Shown piece by piece: positions 1-8,743 of a stretch of 64,000 nt of DNA (positions are counted from its first letter, which is position 1; each line of letters starts with the position of its first letter). This DNA is from DATARH01 sp050246595 (lineage in GTDB: Bacteria; Pseudomonadota; Alphaproteobacteria; ATCC43930; CGMCC-115725). Location: positions 51,508 to 115,507 of the forward strand of contig JBFWVT010000007.1 of the NCBI GenBank assembly GCA_050246595.1. Direction: 5' to 3'. The position numbers were made by a program, and so were the translations under genes. The notes below the pieces were generated by a model, which made no database searches, was not told the DNA's origin, and was given only the letters and a program-made list of their open reading frames with translations.

Positions 1-1658
1 GTGTCGAGCGCCGAGGTCGCCTCGTCGAAAATCAGGATCTGCGGGGCCTTCAACACGACGCGGGCGATCGCGACGCGCTGCTTCTCGCCGCCGGACAGCT
101 TCAAGCCGCGCTCGCCGACAATCGTGTCGTATCCGTCGGGCAGCGCCTCGATAAACTCGTGAATGCGCGCGAGGCGGGCGGCCCGCTCGACATCGGCGCG
201 GCTCGCATCGGGCCGACCATAGGCGATGTTGTAGTAGATCGTATCGTTGAACAGCACCGTGTCCTGCGGCACGACCCCGATCGCGCGGCGCAGACTGTCC
301 TGCGTCACCGTTCGGATGTCCTGGCCGTCGATCTCGATCGCGCCGGATTCCGGATCGTAAAAGCGGAACAGCAGGCGCGCGATCGTCGATTTGCCGGCAC
401 CGCTCGACCCGACGATCGCGAATTTCGACCCCGGCGGCATCAGAAAATCAACATCGCGCAAAATTGCTCGTCGCGGGTCGTAGCGGAAATCGACATGGCG
501 GAAGCGAACCGCGCCATGCGGCACCGCGCCATGGGGCACCGCGCCATGGGGCACCGCGCCATGCGGCACCGCGAGGGGCGGCGCGCCGGGCCGGTCCTCG
601 ATCTCGGGCGCGATTTTCAGCAGCGCCGTCATCTGTTCGAGATCGGTCAGCGACTGCTTGATGTTGCGGTACACCATGCCGAGGAAATTGAGCGGCGTAT
701 AGAGTTGCAGCAGGTAGGCATTGACCAGCACAAAATCGCCCACCGTCATGCCGCCCGAGGCGACGCCTTGCCCCGCCAGGATCATCACCCCGATCAGCCC
801 GAGAGCGATGATCGCGCCCTGCCCGACATTGAGCACCGCCAGCGTCGTCTCGCTCCTGACGGCGGCCGCTTCATAAGCGCGCAGCGCCCGGTCGTAGCGT
901 TCGGCCTCGTGCGCCTCGTTCGCGAAATACTTGACGGTTTCGTAATTCAGCAGGCTGTCGACCGATTTCGTGTTCGCCTCGGTGTTGCGCGCGTTCATCT
1001 CGCGGCGAAAGCGGAGGCGCCAATCGGTCACGATAAAGGTGAAGGCGACATAGACGACGATCGTCGTCAGCGTGACCAGCGCGAAGGTCCAGTCGTAGAG
1101 CCGCCACAGGATCGCGCAGACAACGGCGATCTCGAACAGGGTCGGGACGACGTTGAACAGCATAAAGGACAGCAGGAATTCCACCCCCGCCGTGCCGCGC
1201 TCGACCGCGCGCGCCAGACCGCCGGTGCGCCGTTCGAGATGAAAGCGCAGCGACAGCGAATGGATATGCCGGAATGTCGATAACGCCAAGCGGCGCACCG
1301 CGCGCTGTCCGACTTTGGCGAACACGGCGTTGCGCAGCTCGTTGAAGCCCTGCGACAAAACCCGCGCGCCGCCGTAGGCCAGGATCAGCGCGACCGGCAC
1401 CGCGACGAGGCCGGGACCGGGCGCCGTCAGCGCATCGACTGCGTATTTGTAGAAGATCGGGATCGTAATGTTGACGAGCTTGCCGGCCACCAGCAGGACC
1501 AGCGCCAGCACGACGCGCGCCCGCAATTCGAGCGAGTCGCGCGGCCACAGATACGGTGCGAGGCTTTTCAGCGCACGCAGCCCCTCGCCGAGCCGTTCGT
1601 CCGGCTCGGGCAGTCCGGTCACCGACGAATGACCGAGGGATCGGCCTCGCGGGCTCAT
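1..1658 (-). CDS. Atm1/HMT1-family ABC exporter (partial, C-terminus beyond left edge)
   Basis: Half-size ABC exporter with a membrane domain followed by a nucleotide-binding domain. The ATG at 1656-1658 opens a frame with PYLWPRD, the hydrophobic LVLLVAGKLVNITIPIFYK helix and the NYETVKYFANE element typical of mitochondrial Atm1-like proteins. Walker A (GSSGAGKST) lies near 384-410, the LSGGE signature at 84-98 and Walker B with the D-loop (FDEATSALD) at the edge. The H-loop and tail are missing from the window. The family exports glutathione-linked sulfur or metal compounds from the cytoplasm; the substrate is inferred. It lies 24 bp downstream of the MFS gene on the same strand, so the two probably share a transcript. 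A 15-bp unit repeated four times (511-570) encodes VPHGA repeats just before the nucleotide-binding domain. Confidence 0.9.
   Translation of the reverse strand, partial: MSPRGRSLGHSSVTGLPEPDERLGEGLRALKSLAPYLWPRDSLELRARVVLALVLLVAGKLVNITIPIFYKYAVDALTAPGPGLVAVPVALILAYGGARVLSQGFNELRNAVFAKVGQRAVRRLALSTFRHIHSLSLRFHLERRTGGLARAVERGTAGVEFLLSFMLFNVVPTLFEIAVVCAILWRLYDWTFALVTLTTIVVYVAFTFIVTDWRLRFRREMNARNTEANTKSVDSLLNYETVKYFANEAHEAERYDRALRAYEAAAVRSETTLAVLNVGQGAIIALGLIGVMILAGQGVASGGMTVGDFVLVNAYLLQLYTPLNFLGMVYRNIKQSLTDLEQMTALLKIAPEIEDRPGAPPLAVPHGAVPHGAVPHGAVPHGAVRFRHVDFRYDPRRAILRDVDFLMPPGSKFAIVGSSGAGKSTIARLLFRFYDPESGAIEIDGQDIRTVTQDSLRRAIGVVPQDTVLFNDTIYYNIAYGRPDASRADVERAARLARIHEFIEALPDGYDTIVGERGLKLSGGEKQRVAIARVVLKAPQILIFDEATSALD
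511..570. repeat. 4 x 15-bp in-frame tandem repeat in the ABC exporter gene
   Basis: Four consecutive 15-bp units (gcgccatgSggcacc, S = c or g) start at 511, 526, 541 and 556. The outer two are identical and the inner two are identical. Read on the minus strand they encode VPHGA four times in the linker between the membrane and ATPase domains. Since 15 bp is a multiple of three, copy number can change without breaking the frame. Confidence 0.9.
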
Positions 1659-1682
1659 GCGAGAAGGCTCACCGGCTGCCAC

Positions 1683-2882
1683 TCACTCGCCGGCTCCAAC
1701 CGCTTTCTGCCGCGACCGGGCGAGCGGGGTCGGGGCGGCGCGATGCAGACGCCAGCCGATCGCCAGCGCCGCGGCGACCAGAACCGCCCCCAAGAGAAAC
1801 GGCGCGTTGCGGCCGAACCCGGCGAACAGCGCGCCGGCGGCAACCGGTCCGAGCACGCGGGCGAGCGCGCCGGCGGCTTGCGCGACCCCCATCACCTCGC
1901 CCTGCCGCTCCACCCCGGCGCGGCGCGAAATCAGGCTGTTGATCGAGGGCTGCGTCGCTCCCATCCCGAGCGCCAGCGCGCTGACCGCGACCAGCAGCAG
2001 CGGCAAAGCATTGGCAAACGGCATCAGCAGCAACCCGAGCGCGATCAGACCGAGCCCGGCCAGCATCAGCCGTTCCTCGCCAAAGCGCCGGGTCAACGGC
2101 CCGATCAGCCCGCCCTGCATCGCCGCCGACAGCAGGCCGACGTAAAAGAACACAAACCCGGTCGGGCGCGGCCCCCAGCCGAACTGCGCGATCGCCCACC
2201 ACGCAAACACGGTCTCCATGCCCGAGAAGGCGAGGATCACGAGGAAAAACACCAGCAGCAGCCGACCCAGACCGGGATGCGAGAGCGCCGCCCGTGCCGA
2301 GGCGATGCGGCCGGTTCGAGAGGTTCGCGCCGGCCGGGTCAGGCTCTCGGGCAGCAGCAGTACAACGCCGAGAAAGGCCGCGAACGACAGAAAAGCGGCG
2401 ATCAGGCACGGGGTCGCGAGGTCGGCGGTCGCGATATCGTCGCCGGCGAGGACGCCGCCCAGCACCGGACCGATGATAAAGCCGAGACCGAACGCCGCGC
2501 CGATCATCCCCATCCCCTTGGCGCGCTTCTCGGGCGGGGTCACGTCGGCGATATAGGCCTGCGCCGCGGCGATGTTGCCGGCGCAGGCTCCGGCGAAGGC
2601 GCGCGCCGCGAACAGCATCCACAGCTCGGTCGCGAACGCCATCCAGAGATAGGCCAGCGACGCCGCCGCCATGCTCGCCATCAGCACCGGGCGGCGGCCG
2701 ACCCGGTCGCTGAGCCGGCCCCACAGCGGCGCGGTCAGAAACGACATCAGCGAGAAGATCGCAAACAGCGCCGTCATCTGCAGCGGCGAGGCCGCAAAGC
2801 GTTCGGCGTAAAACGGCAGCAGCGGGATGACCAGTCCGAAGCCGACGAGGTCAACAAAGACGATCAGGAACAGAGTGGGCAT
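1683..2882 (-). CDS. TetA-like MFS transporter
   Basis: A 399-residue major facilitator with about twelve hydrophobic segments. It begins LFLIVFVDLVGFGLVIPLLP, and motif A (GRLSDRVGRRPV, residues 55-66) lies in the loop after the second helix, as in the Tet/TCR drug-proton antiporter subfamily. The LGxGFIIGPVLGG antiporter motif C is also visible. It probably exports a small hydrophobic compound across the inner membrane; the substrate cannot be told. It is transcribed away from the LLM gene at 3052 and is followed after 24 bp by the Atm1-type exporter. The ATG at 2882 fits the usual start of the first helix. Confidence 0.88.
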   Translation of the reverse strand: MPTLFLIVFVDLVGFGLVIPLLPFYAERFAASPLQMTALFAIFSLMSFLTAPLWGRLSDRVGRRPVLMASMAAASLAYLWMAFATELWMLFAARAFAGACAGNIAAAQAYIADVTPPEKRAKGMGMIGAAFGLGFIIGPVLGGVLAGDDIATADLATPCLIAAFLSFAAFLGVVLLLPESLTRPARTSRTGRIASARAALSHPGLGRLLLVFFLVILAFSGMETVFAWWAIAQFGWGPRPTGFVFFYVGLLSAAMQGGLIGPLTRRFGEERLMLAGLGLIALGLLLMPFANALPLLLVAVSALALGMGATQPSINSLISRRAGVERQGEVMGVAQAAGALARVLGPVAAGALFAGFGRNAPFLLGAVLVAAALAIGWRLHRAAPTPLARSRQKAVGAGE

Positions 2883-3051
2883 GCGGCCTGTTGATATCGC
2901 GCGCCCGCCCCGGCAAACAAGGCCGATCCGTCGCGTGCGGCGGCGCGCCTCGCCGATGGCGATTGCGAAAACTCGGCGGAAGGCTTGCCCGAGCGGCGCG
3001 GATCGGGGCTAGAATGGTCCCGGTATCGGGGTCAGCCGGTCGGGAGGCATA

Positions 3052-3927
3052 ATGCAATTGGGAAAACTTGGCGTCTGGGCGCCGATGGACGCGTTGACCG
3101 CCGCCGAAGGGGCGGAATTCGCGCAGCGGGTCGAAGCCTGGGGATATTCGGCGCTGTGGCTGCCGGAGAGCCGCGGCCGCAACGTGCTGGTGCATTCGTC
3201 CTGGCTGCTCGCCAATACGAAGGACCTGATCGTCGCGCCGGGCATCGCCAACATTTACGCCCGCGACCCGATGGCGATGGCGAACGGACAGCGCGCGCTC
3301 GCCGAGCAATCCGGCGGGCGATTTCTGCTCGGGATCGGGGTGTCGCACCCGCCGATGGTCGCGGGGTTGCGCGGCCACCATTACGGCAAGCCGGTCGCGA
3401 CGATGCGGGCCTATCTGAACGGGATGGCGCTGGCGCCGTATATCGCGCCGGAGCCGTCCGAAAAACCGCTGACGATCCTCGCCGCGCTCGGGCCGCGCAT
3501 GCTGGCGCTGTCGGCCGAACTCGCCGACGGCGCGCACCCGTACAACGTGCCGCCCGAGCACACCGCAGAGGCGCGCCACATCCTCGGGCCGAACAAGTTG
3601 CTATGCCCAGAGGTCTGGGTCTTGCTCGAAACCGACCCCGAAAAGGCCCGCTCGGCGGCCCGTCAGGCGCTGGCGCCGTATCTGAAGCTCGACAATTACG
3701 TCAACAACTGGCTGCGGCTCGGCTTTGGCGATGACCTGGCCGGCGGCGGCTCCGACCGCTTTATCGACGCCAATGTCGCCTGGGGCACCGAGCAGGCGAT
3801 CCGCAACCGTATTCAGGAACACTGGGACGCCGGCGCCGACCATGTCTGCGTCCAGTCGATCCACCCTGACGGCTCGCGCCGTCCGGACGAGAAGGTTTTG
3901 GCGCTGCTGGCGCCCGGCGGTGCATAG
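3052..3927 (+). CDS. LLM-class F420-dependent oxidoreductase (TIGR03620-like)
   Basis: A 291-residue luciferase-like TIM-barrel protein. It starts with a strand (LGKLGVWAPMD) and has the characteristic YSALWLPES, RDPMAMANGQRALAEQSGGRFLLGIGVSHPP and YLNGM elements of short F420-type LLM proteins. It would use F420 or FMN to oxidise or reduce an unknown small molecule in the cytoplasm. A strong Shine-Dalgarno (gggagg) precedes the ATG. It is a monocistronic gene divergent from the MFS gene and one of three LLM proteins in the window (also 30444 and 56240). Family assignment is firm; cofactor and substrate are inferred. Confidence 0.85.
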   Translation: MQLGKLGVWAPMDALTAAEGAEFAQRVEAWGYSALWLPESRGRNVLVHSSWLLANTKDLIVAPGIANIYARDPMAMANGQRALAEQSGGRFLLGIGVSHPPMVAGLRGHHYGKPVATMRAYLNGMALAPYIAPEPSEKPLTILAALGPRMLALSAELADGAHPYNVPPEHTAEARHILGPNKLLCPEVWVLLETDPEKARSAARQALAPYLKLDNYVNNWLRLGFGDDLAGGGSDRFIDANVAWGTEQAIRNRIQEHWDAGADHVCVQSIHPDGSRRPDEKVLALLAPGGA

Positions 3928-4065
3928 GTGGCGCATGGGACGGTTGCCTTGAACCCGCCCTGCCTGCCTCCGACATTGTGCTTGCCGCGCTCGGGGGGCG
4001 ACCGCGGGCCGTGGCCGGCCGCTCGGCCGGAGGATCGAGCAACAAGAACAATGGGTCCTTGAGCG

Positions 4066-4458
4066 ATGTATTCGGAAACCACCCGATCGATCAAAGTCAC
4101 GGTGCGGCCGTTCTATCTGGAGCAGCACTCCTCGCCGGCCGAAAATCATTACGTCTGGGCCTATCACGTCCGCATCGAGAATGCCGGCACCGAGACTGTG
4201 CAGTTGCGGCGGCGGCATTGGGAGATCACCGACAGTTTGGGCCGGCGGCAGGAAGTGCGCGGTCCGGGCGTGGTCGGGGAGGAACCCGTTCTCAAGCCCG
4301 GCGAGAGCTTCGAATACACCAGCAGTTGCCCGCTGCCGACGCCGTCGGGCTTTATGGTCGGCGATTACGAAATGGAAACCGGAAACGGCGAGAATTTCCT
4401 CGTGCGGGTTCCGGCCTTCTCGCTCGACACGCCGCAAGCGGCGACGCGGCTCAACTGA
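4066..4458 (+). CDS. apaG: ApaG-domain protein
   Basis: 130 residues spanning one complete ApaG domain: an immunoglobulin-like beta fold with VTVRPFYLEQHSSPAENHYVWAY, then RRRHWEITD, GPGVVGEEPVLKPGE and FEYTSSCPLPTPSGFMVGDYEM, all hallmarks of the family. ApaG is a small cytoplasmic protein of uncertain biochemical role linked to cobalt/magnesium resistance and diadenosine tetraphosphate in enterobacteria. Length matches the family. No convincing Shine-Dalgarno is seen. It reads toward folE, with a GC-rich hairpin (about 4502-4521) between them, so co-transcription is uncertain. Confidence 0.95.
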   Translation: MYSETTRSIKVTVRPFYLEQHSSPAENHYVWAYHVRIENAGTETVQLRRRHWEITDSLGRRQEVRGPGVVGEEPVLKPGESFEYTSSCPLPTPSGFMVGDYEMETGNGENFLVRVPAFSLDTPQAATRLN

Positions 4459-4572
4459 GTCCGCCGCGACCGCCTCGACTTATCTATTCAGCTGCATGAA
4501 ACCGGGCGCGATTTGCCCGGGGGCAGGGAAGGAGCGCCGCCGGCGCCGTTTCTCTGAGAGAAAGGAGATCAG

Positions 4573-5244
4573 ATGGCGACCGCAGTCGATACCCAAGCGG
4601 CCAAAGGCAACGTCCAGAAGATCCGCGCGCGGCAGGAGCCGGTGCTGGTGCGACGGCCGTCGCGCGAGGAGGCACTTGAGGCGGTGCGCACACTGATCCG
4701 CTGGGCTGGCGACGATCCCGAGCGCGAAGGGCTGCTCGCCACGCCCGACCGGGTCGTGCGCTCCTACGCCGAATTCTTCAGCGGCTATGACGAGGACCCG
4801 GTGGCGCTGTTGCAGCGCACCTTCGAGGAGACGGACGGGTATGACGAGATCGTCACGCTGAAGGACATCCGCTTCGAGTCGCATTGCGAGCACCACATGG
4901 CGCCGATCATCGGCAAGGTGCATATCGCCTATATGCCGGACAATCGCGTCGTCGGCATCTCGAAGCTGGCCCGGCTCGTCGAGGTCTATGCCAAGCGGCT
5001 GCAGATCCAGGAAAAGATGACGGCGCAGATCGCCAACACGCTCGACGAGGTGTTGCAGCCGAAGGGGGTGGCGGTTGTCATCGAGGCGGCGCATCAGTGC
5101 ATGACGACGCGCGGCGTCCATAAGCCGGGGGTCAGCATGGTGACGAGCCGCATGCTCGGCGTCTTCCGCACCGATCCCACGACCCGGCGCGAGGTGCTGG
5201 CGATGATCGGCACGCCGGGCGGCGGCACCGGTGAGCACGTCTGA
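4573..5244 (+). CDS. folE: GTP cyclohydrolase I
   Basis: A 223-residue enzyme that converts GTP to 7,8-dihydroneopterin triphosphate, the first step of folate and pterin synthesis. Zinc ligands C105 and H108 (SHCEHH) and C176 (HQCMTTRG) are present, as are the substrate-binding segments GKVHIAYMP and GISKLARLV. Size and order are normal for the type I enzyme. The ATG follows a clear aaaggag site, which overlaps the 3' arm of a short palindrome (4549-4563, TTTCTC-TGA-GAGAAA). Its end overlaps the GTG start of argE by 14 bp, so translation is probably coupled. Confidence 0.97.
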   Translation: MATAVDTQAAKGNVQKIRARQEPVLVRRPSREEALEAVRTLIRWAGDDPEREGLLATPDRVVRSYAEFFSGYDEDPVALLQRTFEETDGYDEIVTLKDIRFESHCEHHMAPIIGKVHIAYMPDNRVVGISKLARLVEVYAKRLQIQEKMTAQIANTLDEVLQPKGVAVVIEAAHQCMTTRGVHKPGVSMVTSRMLGVFRTDPTTRREVLAMIGTPGGGTGEHV

Positions 5245-6433
5245 CGACCGACCCGGCGATCGACTCGATCGGGCGATCGCGATCCTCGATCGTCTGATCG
5301 GGTTCGACACGACATCGGCGCGCTCGAACCGCGAGCTGATCGACTGGGTCCGCGACTATCTCGCTCGATACGGTATCGCCGCGACGGTGATCTCCGCGCC
5401 GGGTCCGGGGAGCGCCGGCAACGGAAAAGCCAATCTGTTCGCGACGATCCCCGGACGGAGCGGGCGCGGCGGCGTGATCCTGTCCGGTCATACCGATGTC
5501 GTGCCGGTCGCCGGGCAGGAATGGCACAGCGACCCGTTCTCTCTGACCGAAAAGGACGGAAGGCTCTGCGGACGCGGCACGGCCGACATGAAGGGGTTTA
5601 TCGCCCTCGCGCTGGCGCTGGTCCCGGAGGCGGTCGGCCGCGATCTTGCCGTGCCGCTGCATCTTGCTCTGACGCATGACGAGGAGGTCGGATGCCTCGG
5701 CGCGCCGGCGCTGATCCGGGCTTTGCCGGAGGGGCTGGCACGGCCCGCGATGGCGATCATCGGCGAGCCGACCTCGATGCAGGTTGCCAACCGGCAGAAG
5801 GGGCTGTCGCTGTTCCGCACACGGGTCACCGGGCGCGAAGGTCATTCGAGCGCTCCCGATCTCGGGGTCAGCGCGATCGCCGTCGCCGCCGAAATCATCC
5901 TCGAAATCGGCCGGCTGCACGCCGCAGGACGCGCCGCCGCCCGGCCCGACAGCGGCTTCGATCCGCCGCACACGACGATGTCGGTCGGTACGATCAGCGG
6001 CGGCACCGCGGTCAACATCATCGCGCGCGACTGCACCTTCGAGTGGGACATGCGCAACATCCCGCAGGACGATTCGGCGGCGCTGAAATCCCGCATCGAC
6101 CGGTTCATCGAAGACACGCTGCTGCCGCGCCTGCGCGCGGTATATCCGCAGGCTTTGGTCGAGACCGAAACCGTCGTCGCGGTGCCGCCGCTGGTGCCGG
6201 AGCCGGGTTCGCCGGCCGAGGAACTGGCGCGGCGTCTGACCGGCGCCAATGCGACGACCGCCGTCTCGTTCGCGACCGAGGCCGGGCTGTTTCAGCAGGC
6301 CGGCATCCCGGCGATCGTCTGCGGTCCCGGCTCGATCGCAGTCGCGCACAAACCCGACGAATACATCACCCGCGCCGAGCTGGCCGCTGGGCAGGCGTTT
6401 CTCGACCGTCTGCTGGACTGGGCTTCGGGCTGA
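5231..6433 (+). CDS. argE: Acetylornithine deacetylase (M20 family)
   Basis: A 400-residue M20 metalloamidase that hydrolyses N-acetylornithine to ornithine in arginine synthesis. Metal ligands and catalytic residues are in place: H87 and D89 in SGHTDVVP, D119 in GRGTADMKG, and E151-E152 in LTHDEEVGCLG; a late histidine lies in VAHKPDEYI. The start is GTG at 5231, inside the end of folE. The folE-argE pairing has no metabolic logic beyond overlap. A REP-like palindrome begins two bases after the stop. Other M20 deacylases (such as DapE) are possible, but the length and motifs favour ArgE. Confidence 0.9.
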   Translation: MSTSDDRPGDRLDRAIAILDRLIGFDTTSARSNRELIDWVRDYLARYGIAATVISAPGPGSAGNGKANLFATIPGRSGRGGVILSGHTDVVPVAGQEWHSDPFSLTEKDGRLCGRGTADMKGFIALALALVPEAVGRDLAVPLHLALTHDEEVGCLGAPALIRALPEGLARPAMAIIGEPTSMQVANRQKGLSLFRTRVTGREGHSSAPDLGVSAIAVAAEIILEIGRLHAAGRAAARPDSGFDPPHTTMSVGTISGGTAVNIIARDCTFEWDMRNIPQDDSAALKSRIDRFIEDTLLPRLRAVYPQALVETETVVAVPPLVPEPGSPAEELARRLTGANATTAVSFATEAGLFQQAGIPAIVCGPGSIAVAHKPDEYITRAELAAGQAFLDRLLDWASG

Positions 6434-6435
6434 TC

Positions 6436-6513
6436 GTAGGGCGGATGAGCGCAGCGTAATCCGCCATCCAGCCCCAAAAGAATGGCGGAATGCGCTGCGC
6501 TTTTCCGTCCTAC
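6436..6513. repeat. REP-like imperfect palindrome
   Basis: The left arm gtagggcggatgagcgcagc and the right arm ending gctgcgcttttccgtcctac form a long imperfect hairpin between the convergent argE and aminopeptidase genes. A related copy lies at 18062-18157. It could terminate transcription from either side. Confidence 0.7.
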
Positions 6514-6522
6514 AAAGGCGGC

Positions 6523-7905
6523 TCACCCCGCGAACCGGCCGGCGATATGGGCATAGAGCGCGCGCAGCGTCTGCGCCTCGCCGCCCTCCGGACGGCCGGG
6601 CCGGGAGCGCTGGTTCCACGCCATCACATCGATATGCGCCCACGCAATGCCGGGTTCGACAAATTCCTGCAAATACAGCGCCGCGGTGATCGCGCCGGCA
6701 TGCGGCCCGTCCGAGACGTTGTTGAGATCGGCCGCCTTGCCGTCGAGCATCCGGCGATACCCGCGCCACAGCGGCATCCGCCACAGCGGGTCGTCCTCCG
6801 CTATGCCGGAAACCAGCAGCCGCGCGGCGAGATCGTCGTCGTTGCAGAACAGAGCCGGCAATTCCGGGCCGAGCGCGACCCGCGCCGCGCCGGTTAGGGT
6901 GGCCACGTCGATCAGCAAGACCGGGTTTTCGGTGCAGGCCTCGGCCAGCGCGTCGCACAGGATCAGCCGCCCCTCGGCGTCGGTATTGCCGATCTCGACC
7001 GTCAGACCTTTCCGGGTTCGCACGATATCGAGCGGCCGCATCGCATTGCCCGCGACCGCGTTCTCGACCAGCGGCAGCAGCAGGCGCAGCCGCACCGGCA
7101 GCCGCGCGCTCATGATCGCCTGCGCCAGACCGAGCGTGATCGCGGCGCCGCCCATGTCCTTTTTCATCATCTTCATACCGGAGGCCGGCTTCAGGTCGAG
7201 CCCGCCGGTATCGAAGCACACCCCTTTCCCCACCAGCGTCACTTTCGGCGCGCCCTCGTCGCCCCAGACGATATCGACCAGACGCGGCGCCCTGATACTG
7301 GCCCGCCCGACCGCGTGGATCGTCGGATAATTCTCGGCGAGCAGCGCGTCTCCGGCGATCACGCGATGCCGCGCCCCCATGCTCTCGGCTACCTGCGTCG
7401 CCGCCTCGGCCAGCTCGGCCGGTCCGAGATCGGAGGCCGGCGTATTTATCAGATCGCGCGCCAGACATACCGCCCCAGCGAGCCGCTCGACGAGACCGCG
7501 ATCGGCCCCCTTCGGCCAGACCAGCCGCGCCTCGCCCTCCTTCTTTTTCTTGCGGTACAGGTCGAACGAATAGGTGCCGAGTGCCCAGCCAAGCGCCGCC
7601 CGGCTCGCATCGGCCTCCTCCCGCATCGCGGCGAGGTAATAATTGCCCGGCGGTAGCGCTTCCGGAAGGCCGGCAGCCGTCCAGATCGCCGCCTCGCTAT
7701 CGCCCACGCCGACCAGCACGCGGCCGAGCCGCCCGTCCTCACCCGGCACGAATGCCAGTTTGCCGGAATCGCCGGCGAATCCGATTGCCGCCGCCCAGTC
7801 GCGCTCGCACGGCGGCGCGGTCTCGCGCCATTGCGCAAACCCGGCTTTCGGCACCATCTCGACCGGCACCGCGCCGGCATCGTCATCGATCAGCGAAAAC
7901 GCCAT
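6523..7905 (-). CDS. M17 leucyl aminopeptidase family protein
   Basis: A 460-residue dinuclear-metal aminopeptidase. The C-terminal catalytic domain holds the family signatures GKGVCFDTGGLDLKP, MKKDMGGAA and the metal-binding NTDAEGRL, plus GAARVALG. The N-terminal third is divergent, as in PepB-like members. Cytoplasmic; it removes N-terminal residues from peptides. The frame is open upstream to 8007, but the start was placed at the ATG at 7905 (MAFSLIDDD) because the longer form would run into the 5' end of the divergent gene at 7989. It converges on argE across a palindrome. Confidence 0.9.
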   Translation of the reverse strand: MAFSLIDDDAGAVPVEMVPKAGFAQWRETAPPCERDWAAAIGFAGDSGKLAFVPGEDGRLGRVLVGVGDSEAAIWTAAGLPEALPPGNYYLAAMREEADASRAALGWALGTYSFDLYRKKKKEGEARLVWPKGADRGLVERLAGAVCLARDLINTPASDLGPAELAEAATQVAESMGARHRVIAGDALLAENYPTIHAVGRASIRAPRLVDIVWGDEGAPKVTLVGKGVCFDTGGLDLKPASGMKMMKKDMGGAAITLGLAQAIMSARLPVRLRLLLPLVENAVAGNAMRPLDIVRTRKGLTVEIGNTDAEGRLILCDALAEACTENPVLLIDVATLTGAARVALGPELPALFCNDDDLAARLLVSGIAEDDPLWRMPLWRGYRRMLDGKAADLNNVSDGPHAGAITAALYLQEFVEPGIAWAHIDVMAWNQRSRPGRPEGGEAQTLRALYAHIAGRFAG

Positions 7906-7988
7906 CCCGCAGCCCCGCACTATCCCGCGCCCATAACGGCGAGCCGATGCTAACATGGGAAAGCGGGCGATCGAGACGGAGACAGGCG

Positions 7989-8717
7989 ATGATCGGATGG
8001 CGGGCACGGCTCGGGTTTATGGTGCCGCCGGGAAACCCGACGATCGAGCCGGAGATGATCGCGCTCGCGCCGCAAGGCGTGTCGCTGCATTTCCACCGCA
8101 TGGATGCCGGCGGCGGCGTGCCCGGCGCGCTCGACAACCAGGACCGGCGCACCAGCGCGATGATCGACAGCCTCGATGCCGGGGTGATGCTGCTGGCCGC
8201 GGTCAAGCCCGACATCATCACAATCGCCCATACCGCAACCAGCTACTATCTCGGCCGCGAACGCGAGAGCGCATTGTTGGCGCGTCTTAGCGCGGCATCA
8301 GGCGTTCCGGTCGTCACCGCCTTTGGCGCGGTCGCCGCCGCGCTGGAACGGCTCCAGGTGCGCCGGATCGCCTACGGCGCGCCGTATTCGGCCGAGACCA
8401 CCGCGCAGGGCCGCGCCCATCTCGAAGCGTGCGGGTTCACGGTGGTGCGCGCGGAAAACCTGGCCGGAGTGAAAAATATCTACGACGAGACCGCCGAGCG
8501 CGCCTACCGTCTGGCGCGCCAGGTTGACCGGCCGGAGGCGGAGGCGGTGTTTCTGACCGGGACCGGCATGCCGACCTTGCCGGTGCTCGACATGCTCGAA
8601 ACCGATCTCGGCAAGCCGGTGATTTCGAGCGCCTCGGCGATGATGTGGCACGCGCTGCGCCGCTGCGGCGTGCGCCAGCAGATCGCCGGCTACGGCCGCC
8701 TGCTGATGTTGGAGTGA
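7989..8717 (+). CDS. Asp/Glu racemase superfamily protein (arylmalonate decarboxylase/maleate isomerase-like)
   Basis: 242 residues with the alpha/beta fold of the Asp/Glu racemase superfamily: RLGFMVPPGNPTIEPEM, then IAHTATSYYLGRE, GVPVVTAFGAVAAALE, RIAYGAPY and FLTGTGMPTLPVLDMLE. In maleate isomerases two cysteines sit at the equivalents of HTAT and TGTG; arylmalonate decarboxylase keeps only the second. Here neither cysteine is present. The reaction is therefore unknown. The ATG at 7989 follows gagac and matches the usual N-terminus; earlier in-frame starts lie inside the opposite gene. It ends just before sppA, which is convergent. Confidence 0.75.
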   Translation: MIGWRARLGFMVPPGNPTIEPEMIALAPQGVSLHFHRMDAGGGVPGALDNQDRRTSAMIDSLDAGVMLLAAVKPDIITIAHTATSYYLGRERESALLARLSAASGVPVVTAFGAVAAALERLQVRRIAYGAPYSAETTAQGRAHLEACGFTVVRAENLAGVKNIYDETAERAYRLARQVDRPEAEAVFLTGTGMPTLPVLDMLETDLGKPVISSASAMMWHALRRCGVRQQIAGYGRLLMLE

Positions 8718-8743
8718 GCCGGGCCGCGCATGATCCGCCCCTC

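Noticed and set aside
4549..4563. TTTCTC-TGA-GAGAAA palindrome at the folE ribosome-binding site as a riboswitch or operator
   Set aside because: Too short, and no known pterin/THF riboswitch pattern around it; probably chance overlap with the Shine-Dalgarno.
5132..7468. A 778-codon open frame on the minus strand
   Set aside because: It overlaps argE and the aminopeptidase, which have clear family motifs; the protein is Arg-rich and of low complexity, as expected for an antisense frame in GC-rich DNA.
7906..8007. Upstream extension of the M17 aminopeptidase to 8007
   Set aside because: The extra residues are not conserved and would overlap the start of the divergent racemase-fold gene.
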